Shown piece after piece: positions 55,863 through 55,944 of a stretch of 55,944 nucleotides of DNA. The notes under the pieces were generated by a model. It ran no database searches. It worked only from the letters and a program-made list of their open reading frames with translations, and had not been told where the DNA came from. Position 1 is the stretch's first letter, and the number at the start of each line of letters is the position of its first letter. The position numbers and the translations under genes are program-made. This stretch comes from Saprospiraceae bacterium (GTDB lineage Bacteria > Bacteroidota > Bacteroidia > Chitinophagales > Saprospiraceae), in NCBI GenBank assembly GCA_016717105.1, contig JADKGF010000030.1:1-55944 (forward strand), given 5' to 3'.

Positions 55863-55944
55863 CACATGAGCAGATGTTTGGTAGATATTTTCTATTGACA
55901 AAGTGGGGCATTAATCATAAATTATAGCCAATTGGATAAGATAC

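Overview
The window comes from a low-GC member of the Bacteroidota, most likely Saprospiraceae or a close relative. This rests on a complete 16S-23S-5S rRNA operon with tRNA-Ile and tRNA-Ala, promoters of the Bacteroidota type (TTTG, a spacer, then TAnnTTTG), several type IX secretion (T9SS) proteins and cargoes, and the ubiE-porT gene pair. Single-base indels are very dense in some stretches (1-18.2 kb, 36.9-38.7 kb, 53.3-55.9 kb) and rare in others. Most fall in short A or T runs and break genes that otherwise read continuously, so I treat them mainly as consensus errors in a metagenome-type assembly and annotate the reconstructed genes.

Layout. About 0.3-13.2 kb is a surface-polysaccharide locus on the + strand: GT4 and GT2 glycosyltransferases, WecB epimerase, PIG-L deacetylase, FkbM and class I methyltransferases, WbqC-like protein, polysaccharide deacetylase-like protein, Wzx-type flippase, DegT aminotransferase, NeuD/PglD-like acetyltransferase and a WecF-like (GT56) Fuc4NAc transferase. 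A 5-kb C25 peptidase gene of the PorU type follows on the minus strand (13.3-18.2 kb), then ubiE-porT, a secreted Asp-box protein and pabA. At 22.6-27.9 kb an ECF sigma factor, a membrane-anchored partner, an MbnP-family protein and two diheme peroxidases form a tight cluster. The minus-strand block from 28.6 to 36.7 kb holds sdhCAB, a small unknown gene, a DUF2520 oxidoreductase, ccmF and ccmE. At 36.9-40.4 kb are two more T9SS cargo genes and ybaB; then come pdhC and a CcoI-type copper ATPase (+), and ftsE-like, YgjP-like and serC (minus). The rRNA operon fills 47.4-53 kb. The end of the window has a WG-repeat protein and small unknown genes.

Functional links. PorU-like protein, PorT and at least four proteins with C-terminal sorting domains point to an active T9SS. 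CcmF/CcmE (cytochrome c maturation), two diheme peroxidases, MbnP (a copper-binding family), CcoI and succinate dehydrogenase together suggest a region rich in respiratory and cytochrome/copper functions. The aminotransferase, acetyltransferase and GT56 genes together suggest a surface glycan carrying an N-acetylated 4-amino-deoxysugar.

The least natural-looking part is 27.9-29.2 kb: an internally deleted IS3 transposase interleaved with sdhB-like words, followed by about 215 bases of G and C runs inside sdhB. I read both as assembly artefacts. No CRISPR array, prophage or clearly new multi-gene system was found; the MbnP/diheme peroxidase cluster beside an ECF sigma factor is the most interesting biological unit.
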